A stretch of 64,000 nucleotides of DNA. Origin: Eutreptiella sp. 'Long Island Sound 2002'. Lineage: Eukaryota; Euglenozoa; Euglenophyceae; Eutreptiales; Eutreptiaceae. The stretch spans positions 73,799,992-73,863,991 of the forward strand of contig OZ038379.1 of the NCBI GenBank assembly GCA_964036045.1, read 5' to 3'. The position numbers and the translations under genes were made by a program. The notes under the pieces are model-generated. The model was not told the DNA's origin. It saw only the letters and a program-made list of their open reading frames with translations, and did no database searches. Positions 33,806-43,913 of this stretch are shown piece by piece (positions within the stretch are counted from its first letter, which is position 1; the number at the start of each line of letters is the position of its first letter).

Positions 33806-35870
33806 ATGGTAAACTGGCAAGAAGCGGGGAAGACGTGGCCGCGGCCCCACCCCCATGGGGTACGCCTACTGCGTGGGTTGGTGTGGGACCAGCACTATCG
33901 CCACAGCCACCCCCAGTGCAAAGGCGGCATGCCCGGGAGCTTCGAGCTCCGCACGGACATGAGCCCCGACCGCCTGCAGGCAGTCGAAGACTGGCTGCGG
34001 GTGGAAGGGTTTGCCTTCTGCTTCCAGCAGAGGCGCTGGAGGGCCTGGACCCGGCCAGACAGGCCCGGCGAAGGGCTCCGCCCCGACGGAATTGAGGAGG
34101 ACGAGAAGCCCAACGAGTACCCGTCGGGCGCCTCGATCAACGTCTCCATGTGGGACATGATCCAGAAGAACTTCCCGGAACCGGGGAGCGAGCGCAGGCT
34201 GCCGGGCAGCAGCAGCAGCGCGTCCCGGGGGAAGGAAAAGCAGTCCGCCGGGGACAGGAAGCATGACCGGAAGTGGCGGGAGTACCAGGAGTCCCTGGCC
34301 GCCGAAGCCGCCCAAGGCGCCAAGGGCGGAACCCCAGCCCCCAGTCCCCAATGGGCCAATGGCGGTCACCACCCCGGCCAAACCACCCTTGGTTACTTCC
34401 TCCAAGTCGCCAAGCCTGCCAAGGCCAAGCCCCGTCAGCTGCTCCTGAGGAAGTCAGGCCCCAGCAGCGACGTGGAGTCGGCCCATCGCGGGAGGATGCC
34501 GGCCGACCAGGCCAGCTCCAGCGGCAGCGTCGCTTCCGACCAAAGGGACGTGGCGCGCGCCTGTGAGCGCGCCTGTGGGGTGCCCTGCAACCTTCGGGTT
34601 GCCCGGCAACGGGCCATGCAGCAGAAGGCTGCCATGGAGGGCGCCTCCGGCATCGCCGAGCAGGAGGCTGCGGAGTGGGCGCATGGCATGGCCATCCACG
34701 CCTCGACCGTGGCGGCCATTGCGGCCGGACTCACGGCCGTAGCCGCCCATGGGGCAGCGACTGCCCAGGTCAACGGTGAGGTGGCGGCAGCCGACGAGGA
34801 AGCCCGCCTGACGCAGGAGGCCATTGCCTGCAAGGAGGCTGAGGTGAAGGCGCTGGAAGAGGTGCTTGCCTAAGAGAGGGCAAAGAAAGAGGCGGAGGAA
34901 AGGGCGCACGCCGAGGCAACGGCCAAGGCCCAGGCGGACGCTGCCAAGAAGGACGCCATGGAGGCCGCGCGACGGAAGGTCGCCGAGGAGAGGGCCAAGA
35001 CAGAGGCGGAGCTGGCGGCGTTGGAAGCGGAGAAGGCTCGGCTGCAGCAGGCCCGGGAAGCCGAAGCGGCTCCTGCTCGGGAGGAAGCCGAAGAGCGAGC
35101 TGCCGCAGCCACTGCCGCCGCAATGGAGGAGGCAGAGGCCAAACACCGCCGCGAGACTCCCCCGGGAGGATCACGAGTGGAGACCCTCCGAAAGCTTTTC
35201 GAAGGGGACGCCTCCTCCAAGATGACGCTGGATTAGGCGGACACGGGCAGCAGTGGGAGCAGTGGCCCCACTGCCCATGGACGGAGGAAGGGCAAGGGGA
35301 AGACCCCCGAGAGGCCGCGGAGGCCAGCAGGGTGGACACCCCCACGACAGTGGCCCCTTCTTCACCGCCAGCGACGGGGATGAACGAGGCCGCCGACATC
35401 GCCGAGTGGTGGCTTGGACGGGCAGAGGAGGCGGAGACGTCCCCATGGAGCCGGAAGGTGAGGATGAGGATCTCCCTCCTCCCTACCGGAGCTCGGAGTC
35501 TTCCGAGACCGAGACGCCTAGGTGGGGTGACATGGACGAGGATGACAACATGGACTTCGACATCACGAAGAAGCACCCATCCTCGGACCCACCGAGGCGA
35601 CCAGGCGGAGACCCACCGGGACCCCCTGTTAGAGGACCATCAGGACCCCCTTGAGGACGCCCACCAAGTGGACCCCCTGGAGGCGGACCACCGGGCGGGG
35701 GAGGACCCCCTGGACCGGGCGGACCCGGCAGAGGCCCTCCTGGAGGACCCCCTGGAGACCTCGACGACCCACCAGGGAACGGCGACCCGGATACCACCTG
35801 GCGGTGGATTGTCTTCCTCCGCAGGAGGGTCCAGTTCCTCGAGCGCGAGGTAGACACGGGCAAGGGCGAG

Positions 35871-38174
35871 ATGACTCCCATCGCCAGGGTCGCCGCGCGC
35901 GCGCAGAGAGAGCTGCACATCGCCAAGATCGAGATGGTCAAGAGCGCCAGCGTCGCCACCGCCACCCAGAAACTGCTGGACATTGCCAGGGGCGAGACCA
36001 GGTCGCTGAACAAGGTCATCAGCGGCCTGCAGCAGAGGCTGGACGCGCTGGAAGCCCGTGGGAGCGTCAGCAGCGACCACCCACCCCTGGAGTCTGGCTC
36101 GTCGGACGACGGCTGGGGACCAAGACCAGGTCCAGGCAGAGCCCACGCCCCCGGCAGAGCCCCCAGGAGTCGCCCCAGCGCCAGTGCCCCCTCTCTCACC
36201 GCCCCCTCTCACCACAGCGCGGGCCGCCGCAACGAGCCAGTGCCGCCCGGCAGTGGCAGTGAGGACTGGAGTGATGAGTGGCTCAGGGCGGACTACCACA
36301 ACCGCCGTGCTCCACCGCGGACACCGGTACGCCCCCGACGCCCCGCACCAGCCCCGGAGCCAATCCCAATGGCTGGTGGACGTTATAGTGGACTCAGGGA
36401 TGAGGTCCCCAGAGGAGACGTGGAGTGGGATGTCGGCGAAGGTGAGGACCTGGACCTGGACCTGGAGGAGTTCGACATCAGCCCGCCGCGTGGTGTACGA
36501 CGGGAGGCCGCTGAACGCAGCCGCCGGTGCCGTGATGAGGAGGCATACATGGAAGGAGTACGGCGTGAACATCTGGGTTCAGCGTACATGGAGGAACCGC
36601 GGCGTAGCCACAGGGATTCCATGGAGGAGATGGACTTGGCGGCCGTGGGAGTCCGTGGGAGAGGCCGATGGGAACCTCGGTCGACCTCGCGGCCGGCGTT
36701 CATGGTCTCTAAGGCCGCGGATGCCGCCGTGTGGGAAGACTTGAAGGACATCAAGCCCCCCATGTACGATGGCAACCCCCTCAACCTCGACCGCTTCTTG
36801 GAAAAGCTGGACGATTGGGGGGTGACCGTTACTGAAGACATGGATCCCGCAGATGCGGAGAAATATGTCTTCAGACAGTTCAGGTACCACTCGCCGGAAG
36901 TGCTCCAAGAGCTATACTTCGTGGCAATCAAGGAGGGGAAGATAAAGACCCTCAAGGAAGCCAAGAAGTGGCTCAACGAGCAGGAGCGCGTGGACGCTCC
37001 GCAGGTGGCTGCCAAGCGGTGGAAGTCCATCAAGCTTCAGCATCATGGACGGGAGATCCGCCTACGGGATTGGCGAGACTTCCGAGGGCAATACACCCTC
37101 TTCCGCCGCAACGTGGAGGACTGGAACGAGGGTGACGAGCAGGCTCGCCTGCTCTCCATGCTGCCGGAAGCATGGATCAAGAGGGTCACCAAGGAGGAAG
37201 CGAAGCGGGCCAGGTCCAACCACACGGTCAAGATGATGCTCCCCAAAGAGTATCATACGAACGTGGTGGCTTGGACGAGGAAGAACGTGGCCCGGGATTT
37301 CAAACGGCACTCCCTGCGGAATGCTCTCCTCATCACTGTCTCGGGCGATCGCGAGAAGACCGCGATGTGGCGCCTTGACGAGTGTGACGTGAGCGGCCAC
37401 ACAATCCGTCTACAGTCCATCCCGGCGCGGATGAGCTGCGACGAGATCCTGGAGTGGGTTGGAGAGGAAGTACTCAAGGAGTACCGGAACCTCCACCACA
37501 CCCGCGGGTTGAGGCCCGGCGACCGCGACGTCAACTACGTTGGCGAGGGGCCTGGCGGGGAAGCTGCCATGGACCCAGCGGGAGCCGACGGCGATGAGAC
37601 TCTCGTCGACGATGACGACGACGATGAGCCCGCCGAGATGGCCGTTTGTGCCTTCGTGGCCCACAACGGCGCGGGGAACAACCGGGGAATTAGGAAGCCC
37701 CTGCAGCTGGGTTGGAAAAAGAAGGAGAAGAGGGACCCCCGCCGCATTGGCGACCCTCCGCTGTCCTTTGGGGAGTTCATACGAGCTCACCCCCAGGGCT
37801 GTTTCGTGTGTTATGGGAGGAAGAAAGGCTTCAACCATGACCACCGAACATGCCCCACCCACCAGGCTGACACGGAGGCCTACGAGAAGGCGCACGGGTC
37901 GAAGAAGCGTGCACCTGCGGGTATCCGGGAGGCCAAAGTGGAGGTGGACAAGGACGAGCTCTCCAAGCTGATGTCGCGGGGGACCGAGTTAGCCAAGGAG
38001 ATCCAGGAGATCAAGAGGAACTGGGTCCCCAGGCCGGACAACAAGAACAAGGAGAACAACCAGAACGACGAGAACAAGGACAAGGACAAGAAGCCTAGGA
38101 ATAGGAGGAAGAAGGGTGTCAACGAGGTTGATGCGGAGGAGAACACCCCTACTTCCACAACCGATGCCCCCTAG
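35871..38174 (+). CDS. gag: TE4 Gag, longest open segment (767 codons)
   Basis: This is the intact C-terminal two thirds of Gag. The first codons may not be a true start, because the same frame is open back to the TGA at 35,652. Compared with TE1 and TE2, the capsid-like part (about 36,690-37,500) is complete and uninterrupted, with GVTVTEDMDPADAEKYVFRQ, NEGDEQARLLSMLPEAWIKR and ISCDEILEW-like positions kept. C-terminal features are the Cys/His motif at 37,800-37,853 and a highly charged tail (NKENNQNDENKDKDKKPRNR) that could bind RNA. Whether it is translated is unknown. Confidence 0.7.
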   Translation: MTPIARVAARAQRELHIAKIEMVKSASVATATQKLLDIARGETRSLNKVISGLQQRLDALEARGSVSSDHPPLESGSSDDGWGPRPGPGRAHAPGRAPRSRPSASAPSLTAPSHHSAGRRNEPVPPGSGSEDWSDEWLRADYHNRRAPPRTPVRPRRPAPAPEPIPMAGGRYSGLRDEVPRGDVEWDVGEGEDLDLDLEEFDISPPRGVRREAAERSRRCRDEEAYMEGVRREHLGSAYMEEPRRSHRDSMEEMDLAAVGVRGRGRWEPRSTSRPAFMVSKAADAAVWEDLKDIKPPMYDGNPLNLDRFLEKLDDWGVTVTEDMDPADAEKYVFRQFRYHSPEVLQELYFVAIKEGKIKTLKEAKKWLNEQERVDAPQVAAKRWKSIKLQHHGREIRLRDWRDFRGQYTLFRRNVEDWNEGDEQARLLSMLPEAWIKRVTKEEAKRARSNHTVKMMLPKEYHTNVVAWTRKNVARDFKRHSLRNALLITVSGDREKTAMWRLDECDVSGHTIRLQSIPARMSCDEILEWVGEEVLKEYRNLHHTRGLRPGDRDVNYVGEGPGGEAAMDPAGADGDETLVDDDDDDEPAEMAVCAFVAHNGAGNNRGIRKPLQLGWKKKEKRDPRRIGDPPLSFGEFIRAHPQGCFVCYGRKKGFNHDHRTCPTHQADTEAYEKAHGSKKRAPAGIREAKVEVDKDELSKLMSRGTELAKEIQEIKRNWVPRPDNKNKENNQNDENKDKDKKPRNRRKKGVNEVDAEENTPTSTTDAP
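37800..37853 (+). other. Atypical zinc-knuckle-like motif of TE4 Gag
   Basis: Codons give C-F-V-C, ten residues, H-R-T-C: C-X2-C-X10-H-X2-C. A second histidine two residues earlier gives an alternative C-X2-C-X8-H-X4-C. TE1 keeps only the X10 histidine, so that is the conserved ligand. It probably binds element RNA, by analogy with retroviral nucleocapsid. Confidence 0.6.
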
Positions 38175-38177
38175 CGG
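38172..38177 (+). promoter_or_regulatory. In-frame TAG between Gag and Pol, context TAG CGG
   Basis: Gag ends in TAG and the same frame is open on the other side through protease and RT with no stop for about 800 codons. The base context TAG-CGG resembles the UGA-CGG class of readthrough contexts known from some plant RNA viruses. GC-rich sequence with short complementary blocks follows. Stop-codon suppression between Gag and Pol is established for some retroviruses and plant LTR elements. Confidence 0.5.
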
Positions 38178-40619
38178 AGCCCCTGCAGCCAAGGGCCCCA
38201 GCTAGGGCGGTCGCAGGATGGTGTCGTGGGAAGCGGCAAACTATCCCAATCGGGAGTCGGTAAGCACAAAGGGACTGCCGCGGGCGGAAGGCCCGGTCCG
38301 GCACCCAGTCGCGGTGGCGGGGTGAGGGCAAGTGAAGGCACAAACCCTTGCACCCGTCGGTCCTTCGCGACTAAGTATATGTTTGATGTACTTCAAGATC
38401 TATCCGAGAGTATCGGAGGATCACCCGGACCGCAGCTGGATGCTGCAGATGGGCAGCCCGAGCCCATTGTCCACGACCTGCACCAGTTGCTTGTTGAGCT
38501 TCTGGAACGGCCGGAGATCCTGAGCTTGCACGCCGTGCGCCGAGTTGGGCGTGAGCGGCAGTTGCACCTTAAGGTCCGTGCCTTATGCGGGGAAGTGGAA
38601 AAGGTCTTCGACGTGTTGGTCGACACAGGAGCACAGGTCAGCTTGGTCAAGGCTGGCCTACTTCCACCAGAGTGTTTGACTGACAGTCGGAAACCTGTCA
38701 GGCTGAAGGTGGCGAACAGCCAGTACATGGTGGGAGGCACGAAGGCAGCGGCCATTGGGCTGCAGTTTGTGAACCACCGTGAGCTGAGCCGCCCAGACCT
38801 CGGCAAGGAAATCCTCCTGGAAGGTCGCTTCTACGAGGCCGAGATGGACTGGGACATGATCGTTGGGTACGACTTCATGATTAAGACGGACTCCGGCGTC
38901 CTCCTGGCCCAGGCCACCATGTCCCTGTACCAGGACGACCAGCTCTCGTGGCTTCCGTCACCTGAGCACCATGTGGAATGCCAATTGATCCACCCCGAAC
39001 GCAATCAGCTCGAAGTAGCCGCGCTAGAAACTGAGCCGACTGGGCCAGCAAACCAGGAGTACGGCGTAATGCCGGAAGTGGCGAGCCGAGTGGTCGCGGA
39101 CCTGGGAGCTTCGGATCTGGCCCTGGATGCGTTCTCCTCAGGAACCTCTGCCCATCTGCGGGTTTGTGAGAAGTACTGGAGCGCACAGGACTCCGCGTGG
39201 AAGAAGCACTGGGGTCCGCATCAGGGCTTGATGTGGATCCATTGCCCCCGTTGGGACATTCCAAGAGCAATAGGGAAGATTCGCAAGGACCGCTCCAAGG
39301 CAGTGCTGGTTGTTCCTATGGGATGCACCGAGGAGGAAAGTACCCGACATTGGGTAGTCTCATTGACCAACATGACCTTAAACAAGGTCGTCCTACCGGC
39401 TGGAGAGAGTGTCTATCAGGACGCTAAGGGACAGCCCATGCCACCCCAGAGACGGCCAGAAGAATTCCACTATGTGGATGGGGACCTTGATCAGGCCGAC
39501 ACTACGGATTTCGTGTGTGTCAACCGCATCATAGCAGAGCCATGGCGGCAATGCTTTGCGGTTCCCCCTGTTGACATCGGAGAATCGGAAGACACCCTCA
39601 CTGAAGAGGAGTTGGATCTGGTTCAGGGGTATATGGATCAGCCCTTTCACGACTGGGGAAGCCAGCGTGAGGGCAAAGGCCAGGACAAAGCCTGGTGGGA
39701 AGTGGACGCCATCGTCTCTGGTTCCTATGATGGGAACACCTTCGTTCGGATGGTACTAGATCACATGTCCAGCCAGGACGAGCTAATCGGCGGGAACCCA
39801 CCCACCTACGGCGATCTGTTCCGATGCAAGACCAGAGGGGGCCCTTCGGGCCACCTGGGAAGACCGCCTGAGCCGAAGCCGAGCGGGGTCGCTACCCCTC
39901 AAGTAAGCTCATTGGTCCAGGTGCCCGGAAAAGCCAAGGCGGAGTCCGATGATTGCCCCAAGATCCAGGCATTGAGGGCCAGGCTGGAGCAGAAGTATGG
40001 TGATACCTTCTTCAGCGGAAAGCCTGTGTTTCCCCCACCGGTGCGTGGACCGTATGGCGAGGCCAAGATACGACTGAGGCAGGACCCCCGTGTGTATCGA
40101 CACCAGGAGTTTGCCCTGAGGGGCGAGAAGAAGGAGGCCATGGAGAAGATCCTCCGTGACTTCATCGAGAGAGGCTGGCTTGAGCCGTGCCACTCCGAGT
40201 GGGCCTCTCCGTGCTTCGTTGTCCCCAAGAAGGTGGCCGGTGAGTGGCGGCTCGTGGTCGACTACCGCGGCCTAAACGCCCAAACACAGCACGACAGCTC
40301 TACGCTGCCCCTCATTGAGGACATGCTGCAAAAACAACACCGGCGGAGGATCTTCACGGTGATTGACCTGAAACATGGTTATCATCAGATGCCTCTCGCC
40401 GAGGAGTCCCGTGCCTGCACAGCCATGAGCACCCCACTTGGACCTCTCCAGTGGAAGGTGATGCCTATGGGCGTTATTAACGGCAATGCGGCTTTTCAGC
40501 GGATGCTGGAGAACCTGCTTGAGCCGGTGCGTGACTGTGCGGACCCCTTTCGTGGACGACGTGATCATCGCGTCCGGGGACCCCAGTATGAGCTACGAGG
40601 AGCTCCTGGAGGCACATGA
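38175..40619 (+). pseudogene. pol: TE4 Pol, first part: protease and RT unit 1
   Basis: This continues the Gag frame after the TAG. The aspartic protease active site is VLVDTGAQVSLVKAGLL, with DTGA at 38,622-38,633. A long linker (38,880-39,800) follows. RT blocks are FIERGWLEPCHSEWASPCFV, GEWRLVVDYRGLNAQ, STLPLIEDMLQKQ, FTVIDLKHGYHQMPL and LGPLQWKVMPMGVINGNAAF. The frame then fails just before the catalytic box: one extra C in CCCCTTTC (40,545-40,551) puts the F-V-D-D codons (40,549-40,560) into the next frame. TE2 keeps this box in frame, so the extra base is a mutation, not family design. The RT is disabled as read. Confidence 0.85.
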
Positions 40620-41080
40620 AGGGGTGCTGGACCTTCTGGTTCGGCATAAACTCACGGGCAGCAGTGACAAGGCCACCATTGTGGTAAGCGAGGTGGTCTT
40701 CGCTGGCCACGTAGTTGGGAACGGGCAGCGAAAGCCCATACCTGGCAAGGTGGCTGCGATCGAGCACTGGGAAAAGCCCAAAACGGTCTCTGAGCTGCGG
40801 GCGTACTTGGGGTTCTGCAACTACTACTCGGGGTATATCAAGATGTATGCCGAGTATGCAGCCCCCATGACGACCATGCTTAAGGGCAACCGTGAGGAGA
40901 CCAAGAAGGGGTCCAAGAAGGCGCTGGTCTGGACTGCTGAGTCCGACCGTGCCTTTGAGGGGATGAAGCAGGCGCTGCTATCCGCAGTGGGTCTGCACCT
41001 CGTGGATCCCGACCGAGGGTTCGTCCTGCGCATCGACGCTTCCGACTACGCCGTTGGCGCTGTGTTGGAACAAGTGCTTG
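39804..41080 (+). repeat. 1,277-bp tandem duplication in TE4 pol, unit 1
   Basis: The segment from ACCTACGGCGATCTG to GAACAAGTGCTTG is repeated at an exact 1,277-bp offset. By eye only two bases differ (40,354 G against 41,631 C, and 41,032 T against 42,309 C). It spans the protease-RT linker, all of RT and the start of RNase H. 1,277 is not a multiple of three, so the duplication itself shifts the frame. Confidence 0.95.
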
Positions 41081-41896
41081 ACCTACGGCGATCTGTTCCG
41101 ATGCAAGACCAGAGGGGGCCCTTCGGGCCACCTGGGAAGACCGCCTGAGCCGAAGCCGAGCGGGGTCGCTACCCCTCAAGTAAGCTCATTGGTCCAGGTG
41201 CCCGGAAAAGCCAAGGCGGAGTCCGATGATTGCCCCAAGATCCAGGCATTGAGGGCCAGGCTGGAGCAGAAGTATGGTGATACCTTCTTCAGCGGAAAGC
41301 CTGTGTTTCCCCCACCGGTGCGTGGACCGTATGGCGAGGCCAAGATACGACTGAGGCAGGACCCCCGTGTGTATCGACACCAGGAGTTTGCCCTGAGGGG
41401 CGAGAAGAAGGAGGCCATGGAGAAGATCCTCCGTGACTTCATCGAGAGAGGCTGGCTTGAGCCGTGCCACTCCGAGTGGGCCTCTCCGTGCTTCGTTGTC
41501 CCCAAGAAGGTGGCCGGTGAGTGGCGGCTCGTGGTCGACTACCGCGGCCTAAACGCCCAAACACAGCACGACAGCTCTACGCTGCCCCTCATTGAGGACA
41601 TGCTGCAAAAACAACACCGGCGGAGGATCTTCACCGTGATTGACCTGAAACATGGTTATCATCAGATGCCTCTCGCCGAGGAGTCCCGTGCCTGCACAGC
41701 CATGAGCACCCCACTTGGACCTCTCCAGTGGAAGGTGATGCCTATGGGCGTTATTAACGGCAATGCGGCTTTTCAGCGGATGCTGGAGAACCTGCTTGAG
41801 CCGGTGCGTGACTGTGCGGACCCCTTTCGTGGACGACGTGATCATCGCGTCCGGGGACCCCAGTATGAGCTACGAGGAGCTCCTGGAGGCACATGA
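41054..41896 (+). pseudogene. pol: TE4 RT unit 2, N-terminal part
   Basis: The first bases (to 41,080) are the end of unit 1 RNase H. From 41,081 the translation repeats the unit 1 linker and RT up to the shared frameshift before the catalytic box. This frame ends at 41,896. It adds a second complete but broken RT to the element. A ribosome arriving from unit 1 would not be in this frame. Confidence 0.85.
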
Positions 41897-42357
41897 AGGG
41901 GTGCTGGACCTTCTGGTTCGGCATAAACTCACGGGCAGCAGTGACAAGGCCACCATTGTGGTAAGCGAGGTGGTCTTCGCTGGCCACGTAGTTGGGAACG
42001 GGCAGCGAAAGCCCATACCTGGCAAGGTGGCTGCGATCGAGCACTGGGAAAAGCCCAAAACGGTCTCTGAGCTGCGGGCGTACTTGGGGTTCTGCAACTA
42101 CTACTCGGGGTATATCAAGATGTATGCCGAGTATGCAGCCCCCATGACGACCATGCTTAAGGGCAACCGTGAGGAGACCAAGAAGGGGTCCAAGAAGGCG
42201 CTGGTCTGGACTGCTGAGTCCGACCGTGCCTTTGAGGGGATGAAGCAGGCGCTGCTATCCGCAGTGGGTCTGCACCTCGTGGATCCCGACCGAGGGTTCG
42301 TCCTGCGCACCGACGCTTCCGACTACGCCGTTGGCGCTGTGTTGGAACAAGTGCTTG
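41081..42357 (+). repeat. 1,277-bp tandem duplication in TE4 pol, unit 2
   Basis: Second unit. Its 3' junction GTGCTTGACGATGGG runs on into the rest of RNase H, whereas unit 1 ends GTGCTTG|ACCTACGG. Only AC is shared at the breakpoints. Unit 2 carries the same extra C before its F-V-D-D box (41,826-41,837), so the frameshift came before the duplication. Confidence 0.95.
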
Positions 42358-43913
42358 ACGATGGGAGGCACGTGCCCGTGCCCTTCTGGAGCCGAGTCCT
42401 GGCGGAAGGCCCGAGACGGAGGTGGACGCCCCGCGAAAAGGAGGCGTATGCCATCGTCATGGCTCTCAGGAAATGGGCTGGGTACATAGCGCACCATCCT
42501 GTCATCGTCTGCACCGACCATCAGAGTCTGCAGTCGTGGCACAAGGAGCACGTGGACACACCCTCTGGTCCCGCCTCCGGACGGGCAAGATGGCATGAGA
42601 CCTTGGCCAAGTTCGACCTTACGGTTGTTTATATTCCTGGAAAGGACAACACCGTGGCGGCCATGACGGATATCTCTGCCCATGGCGATGAGGCTGAGAC
42701 CGCTGAAGCCAAGAAGATCATTGAAATGGAGCGCCTGATGGAGGAGGAGAGTGTCAAATGCTTCGTCGTTATGGCTGCGGAGGCCCCCCTGGGAACGAGG
42801 ATGGGCAGAGCGGTCAGAGTACTCGCCCCTGATGGAGCTGAGTCCGACAAGCACCTCTTCCCTGAGTCTTGCCTCCGGGACGACTGGACCGACGACTACG
42901 CCAAGTCTGAGGCCTTTGCAGCCGAGTATAGGGCTGTGACCGACCCTGACGACGGGCAGAAGTGGTCAAAGGGGCTGACTGAGGAAGATGGCAAGCTCTA
43001 CCGGAACGGTAAGCTGCTAGTACCAGAGTCCCGAGTGCTCGAGCTGTGTGAGGCTTGGCACCACCACATGCTGCACCCAGGGGTCAAGAAGCAAGCCCTT
43101 GACATGCGTCGCCGTTTCGAGATCGACCATATCGGTCTCTACACCGCCATCAAGAAGGTCAGGAAGGGTTGCTCGGTCTGTCAGGCCTGCAATCTCGATA
43201 ACCGGAACATCAAGGGGGAAGCCCAATGGACCACGGCTCCTGACCAGCCCATGGAGAGCGTGGCCATGGACGTCTTCTCCATGCCCGTAGTTCACATTGG
43301 CAAGGAGACCTTTGACTGTGTGGTTCTTTGTGTGGATCGCCCCAGTGGCTACGTAGTAGCCGTTCCAGCACGCAAAAAGGGGTTGCTTGCCAAGGAAGTG
43401 GCAGTCGTGATGATCCGTCATTGGCTGACCGTCTTTGACATCCCCCGCACCATTTGCAGTGACCGAGGGCCCCAGTTTACTGGTGGCTGGTTCAAGGCTA
43501 TGTGTTCCCTCATGGGAATACGACATGCCAAGAGCGGCGCCTATCTCAGCCGGTCTAACGGCCGTGCTGAAGTGGCTGGACGGCAGCTGTTCGAGAAAAG
43601 GCGCAAGATTCACATCACCAATCCACGTCGGAACTGGTTTGAGGAGATGTGGCCTGCTTTGAAGGCCCATCATGACACCCCCACCCCGGGTGGTTTGTCC
43701 CCTCACCAGATTCTGTTCGGCAGGGACCTCTGGGTCGGGGACTTCCCTTGTCTGGTGATGGTATGGCTATTGACGCCAAGGAATTCTTCGCGCGGCAAGA
43801 GGCAACGGCGCGTGACATCCGCCAACAGCTCGAGAAGGTGCATGCTGAGCGTCAGAAGTCCGCCCCGAGCTCAACAGCGCAGAGGTTCAGGGTGGGAGAC
43901 CCGGTGTGGGTGA
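41763..43913 (+). pseudogene. pol: TE4 Pol, second part: RT catalytic box, RNase H and integrase
   Basis: An open frame of 716 codons. It starts inside RT and contains TPFVDDVIIASGD, the RT thumb and connection (VVFAGHVVGNGQRKPIPGK; LRAYLGFCNYYSGYI), and RNase H with GFVLRTDASDYAVGAVLEQ, TPREKEAYAIVMAL and VCTDHQSLQSWH. VVYIPGKDNTVA is followed at 42,660 by an in-frame 12-codon gap relative to TE2, which removes DCLSR. Integrase has the zinc motif WHHHMLHPG...CSVCQAC and the catalytic triad Asp 43,269, Asp 43,461 (CSDRGPQF) and Glu 43,569 (NGRAEVAGRQ), spaced D-X63-D-X35-E. It loses frame near 43,745, where one C appears missing, before the GPY/F-like region. Confidence 0.88.

Larger units (their letters stand above)
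33806..38174 (+). pseudogene. gag: TE4 Gag polyprotein, broken in its N-terminal third
   Basis: Translation can start at ATG 33,806. The first frame (355 codons) has DLRVEG-type sequence (WLRVEGFAFCFQQRRW), then an Ala/Glu-rich coiled coil. It meets an in-frame TAA at 34,871-34,873, continues to TAG at 35,234-35,236, and then shifts frame. After a Pro/Gly-rich linker and a TGA at 35,652-35,654 the frame is open through 38,171: helix with EREVDTGKGEMTPIARVAA, Arg-rich region, capsid-like region (AVWEDLKDIKPPMYDGNPL; EAKRARSNHTVKMMLPKEY), acidic DDDDDDEPAEMAV, zinc-knuckle-like motif, and a Lys/Asn-rich tail. The 767-codon part is well preserved. Gag assembles the particle and binds RNA. It ends in a TAG that is in frame with Pol. 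Confidence 0.8.

Noticed and set aside
33337-33812. Open frames in the TE4 leader and LTR end
   Set aside because: Pro/Arg-rich low-complexity translations across the LTR boundary with no counterpart in TE1.
40545-40560. Programmed frameshift in RT
   Set aside because: TE2 has the box in frame and no recoding signal is evident. A single-base insertion is simpler.
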